A stretch of 7,816 bases of DNA, from assembly GCA_049975325.1 (NCBI GenBank), contig JBNGDW010000073.1, positions 1 to 7,816 of the forward strand, written 5' to 3'. Of this stretch, positions 6,140-7,816 are shown one piece after another. The notes beneath the pieces are model-generated. The model saw nothing but the letters and a program-made list of their open reading frames with translations. It did no database searches and had not been told where the DNA came from. The DNA is from JBNGDW01 sp049975325. Lineage in GTDB: Bacteria > Cloacimonadota > Cloacimonadia > JGIOTU-2 > JBNGDW01. The position numbers and the translations under genes are program-made. The stretch's first letter is position 1. Every line of letters starts with the position of its first letter.

Positions 6140-6146
6140 AATAAGA

Positions 6147-7816
6147 ATGAAAAAAGCAATTCTAACAGCTATAATGATATTTGTGCTTACTACTTTGGTA
6201 TATGCAAATATTACCAAAACAGTTGAACCTAATGGGAATGGCGATTTTCTTACAATTGGCGAAGCTTTATCTGCTTTTAGTAATGCCACTGATAATTGGG
6301 ATATATTGGTATGGTATGATGAGAGTAATTATACTACGTATTATGAGAATAATCTTACCTGGGATGCTTCAAATTATCATATAAGATTAATTTCTACCTC
6401 TGATATTACTGCAACTGATTTTGATGAAGTAGCTTATAATAGTTTATATGATGAAGAAAAATGTATAATAGATGCTGATGAAAATGGTAGGATATTTGAA
6501 TTTATCAATTCACATCAGACCTCCGATGATGTAATATATGGCTTTACACTGAAAAATGCTAATACGCCAGAGATAGGTGGAGCACTCTATTATAAAAGAG
6601 AAGATGATTTTCCTTCTGGTTTGATAATTAACCATTGTATATTTGATAATAATATTGCTTTACATTCTGCTGGACTGTACTATGAAGGTAATCTTCCTGA
6701 GTCTAACGCGGATAATTTAATTGTTGCTAATTGCATATTCAGTAACAATGAAATGACATATGTAGAAGATGATCTAGTAGAAAAAGATTGGGGTGATCCT
6801 GCTCCAATTGGGAGGAGATCAAGGTATCAACCAACTCCCTCTACTCTCTGGATATTCAAAACTCATATACAAATGGTTAATTGTTGGTTTAATAATAATA
6901 AATTTCAGACTACCAATGATATCGGTTGGCAAGCCATAGCAAGTATTGGATTGTATTCACCAAATATGAATACCTATGGAAATATTACAGATATAGACTT
7001 CAATAATAACTATATGACAGGCTTTACTTATCATACTAACAATGATATCTTGTTCAATATAACTTTAAATCATCCTACAATTACATCAAATGTAGCAAAT
7101 ATACGAACTGGGGATTATTCGACTCACGGTGATGGTGATAATTTCACTACTTATATTAAGATTAGAGATTGTATAAATCTCCATATTAATAATGTGGAAT
7201 TCGGAGATAATGAGTATCATCCTATGAGATTGCTTGGGGTGATTCCTGTTTTAAACAATATTGTGGTGGATAACATTTATGCTACAAGGTTCTCATCTTC
7301 TCAATGGGACAATCAATATTATTTGACCCTTAAAAATTCGTCTATAGAACATGTCAGAAGTACTTCATTTATAAAAATTATTTCCTGTGATATTATGGAA
7401 AATTCGTTTGACAATAGTATATTTCTGATGCCTGCTATGTATTGGGGTTATTGTCAACAGGATATTGATGTAGTTATTGAAGACTGCAGAATATACAATA
7501 ATAGTAGAGGAGGGCTTGCCACATTTTCAAACGAAGGTAAAAAGCTTAATCTAACTGTTAAAAGATGTCAATTCTATAATAATTCTGAAGATGGAATAGT
7601 CAATTTCTCTATTGGTGGTTATTACCCTCAGCCCAAAGCCGGTGCAATATCTATTGACTCGCCTGGAGATATAATAATAGAGAATTCAACTTTTGTTGAT
7701 AACTCATATTATAACACAGCCAATACTAATGGTCTCTGGTTTTCTGAGGATTTTAATCCTGAGAATTTTCATGCGGTCAATTGTATATTCTGGGATGACC
7801 CTGGGGTAAGTGGATT
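6147..7816 (+). CDS. Secreted right-handed beta-helix repeat protein, 3' partial
   Basis: The frame is open from the ATG at 6147 to the right edge, giving 556 full codons with no stop. Residues 1-20 are a clear signal peptide (MKKAILTAIMIFVLTTLVYA, cleavage before NITK), so the protein is exported. The mature start TKTVEPNGNGDFLTIGEAL (23-41) is the entry strand typical of pectate-lyase-like and choice-of-anchor beta-helix proteins. A ladder of coil repeats follows with the pattern N-x-C-x-F-x-N-N: NHCIFDNN (162-169), ANCIFSNN (194-201), VNCWFNNN (244-251), EDCRIYNN (445-452), KRCQFYNN (472-479), NSTFVDN (513-519) and VNCIFWDD (544-551). Asn stacking inside the coils fits this fold. Catalytic residues of a pectin lyase are not recognisable, so adhesion, surface coating or polysaccharide binding is as likely as enzyme activity. 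The gene is visibly more AT-rich and Asn/Tyr-rich than the pst genes. A C-terminal sorting domain, if any, lies beyond the edge. Function unknown. Confidence 0.85.
   Translation, partial: MKKAILTAIMIFVLTTLVYANITKTVEPNGNGDFLTIGEALSAFSNATDNWDILVWYDESNYTTYYENNLTWDASNYHIRLISTSDITATDFDEVAYNSLYDEEKCIIDADENGRIFEFINSHQTSDDVIYGFTLKNANTPEIGGALYYKREDDFPSGLIINHCIFDNNIALHSAGLYYEGNLPESNADNLIVANCIFSNNEMTYVEDDLVEKDWGDPAPIGRRSRYQPTPSTLWIFKTHIQMVNCWFNNNKFQTTNDIGWQAIASIGLYSPNMNTYGNITDIDFNNNYMTGFTYHTNNDILFNITLNHPTITSNVANIRTGDYSTHGDGDNFTTYIKIRDCINLHINNVEFGDNEYHPMRLLGVIPVLNNIVVDNIYATRFSSSQWDNQYYLTLKNSSIEHVRSTSFIKIISCDIMENSFDNSIFLMPAMYWGYCQQDIDVVIEDCRIYNNSRGGLATFSNEGKKLNLTVKRCQFYNNSEDGIVNFSIGGYYPQPKAGAISIDSPGDIIIENSTFVDNSYYNTANTNGLWFSEDFNPENFHAVNCIFWDDPGVSG

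Larger units (their letters stand above)
5748..6146 (+). other. Intergenic region, phoU to beta-helix gene
   Basis: This is 399 bases with no convincing gene. From left to right it holds a pyrimidine-rich CCCGTTT tract (5748-5797), an AT-only stem (CTTTTTT 5791-5797 with AAAAAAG 5806-5812), a TTGACA box (5823-5828) without a good -10 partner, a long hairpin (5834-5875), a small CTGGG/CCCAG inverted repeat (5918-5936), a TCAATT pair (5982-5987 and 5989-5994), a possible promoter (6065-6091), and the ribosome site of the next gene. Short open frames at 5861-6052 and 5905-6144 have no ribosome site, no recognisable domain and read through these structured elements, so I do not call them genes. 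There is no clear U-tract terminator for the phosphate operon. Confidence 0.75.

Noticed and set aside
5861..6144. Two overlapping short + frames in the intergenic region
   Set aside because: No ribosome site, one starts at a TTG within the hairpin, and neither product shows a domain or a believable composition.
6181..6384. 67-codon + frame inside the beta-helix gene
   Set aside because: It is an out-of-frame reading of the signal-peptide-bearing gene starting at 6147, which has a strong ribosome site and stays open to the edge.
6147..7816. Calling the beta-helix protein a pectate lyase or pectinesterase
   Set aside because: Only the fold is supported; I could not recognise the catalytic Asp/Arg/Lys motifs of those enzymes, so a specific activity would be invented.
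1..7816. CRISPR array, tRNA, rRNA, transposase or defence genes
   Set aside because: I looked for regular spaced repeats, cloverleaf-like arms and recombinase or nuclease motifs and saw none; the DNA is filled by the genes listed.

Overview
The window carries an almost complete high-affinity phosphate uptake (Pst) operon on the + strand, followed by a roughly 400-base intergenic region and the first 556 codons of an AT-rich secreted beta-helix protein that runs off the right edge. Every gene I can support is on the + strand. The organism is a diderm bacterium. PstS has an N-terminal signal segment but no cysteine at all, so it must be a free periplasmic protein rather than a lipoprotein, and a beta-barrel outer-membrane protein lies directly upstream. 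The moderate-to-low GC content, the large secreted N-x-C-I-F-x-N-N beta-helix protein and the style of the intergenic DNA remind me of Cloacimonadota (WWE1) or a related lineage such as the FCB group. That placement is an inference from general familiarity, not a demonstrated assignment.

Layout: 1-915, porin-like outer-membrane protein whose 5' end is cut off; 934-1764, pstS; 1788-1828, a strong hairpin; 1873-2592, a PHP-family metal-dependent phosphoesterase; 2573-3436, pstC; 3439-4299, pstA; 4293-5063, pstB; 5082-5747, phoU; 5748-6146, intergenic region with a pyrimidine-rich CCCGTTT tract, a 42-base hairpin and a second small inverted repeat; 6147-7816, secreted right-handed beta-helix protein, open to the edge.

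How they work together: the outer-membrane barrel may admit anions to the periplasm and PstS captures phosphate there. PstC and PstA form the inner-membrane channel, PstB powers it as the ATPase, and PhoU restrains the system when phosphate is plentiful. The departure from the textbook order is the PHP phosphoesterase between pstS and pstC. Its metal-ligand set looks complete and its last codons overlap the start of pstC, so it is built into the operon and may supply or sense phosphate, or remove a phosphorylated metabolite. The hairpin between pstS and this gene would allow pstS mRNA to outnumber the downstream messages, as expected for a binding protein needed in excess. No histidine kinase or response regulator and no recognisable Pho box are visible; the operon promoter lies left of the window.

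The most noteworthy points are the PHP enzyme embedded in the pst operon, the porin coupled to pstS, and the structured phoU-downstream spacer. I did not find evidence for a wholly new system such as a defence island, CRISPR array or mobile element.
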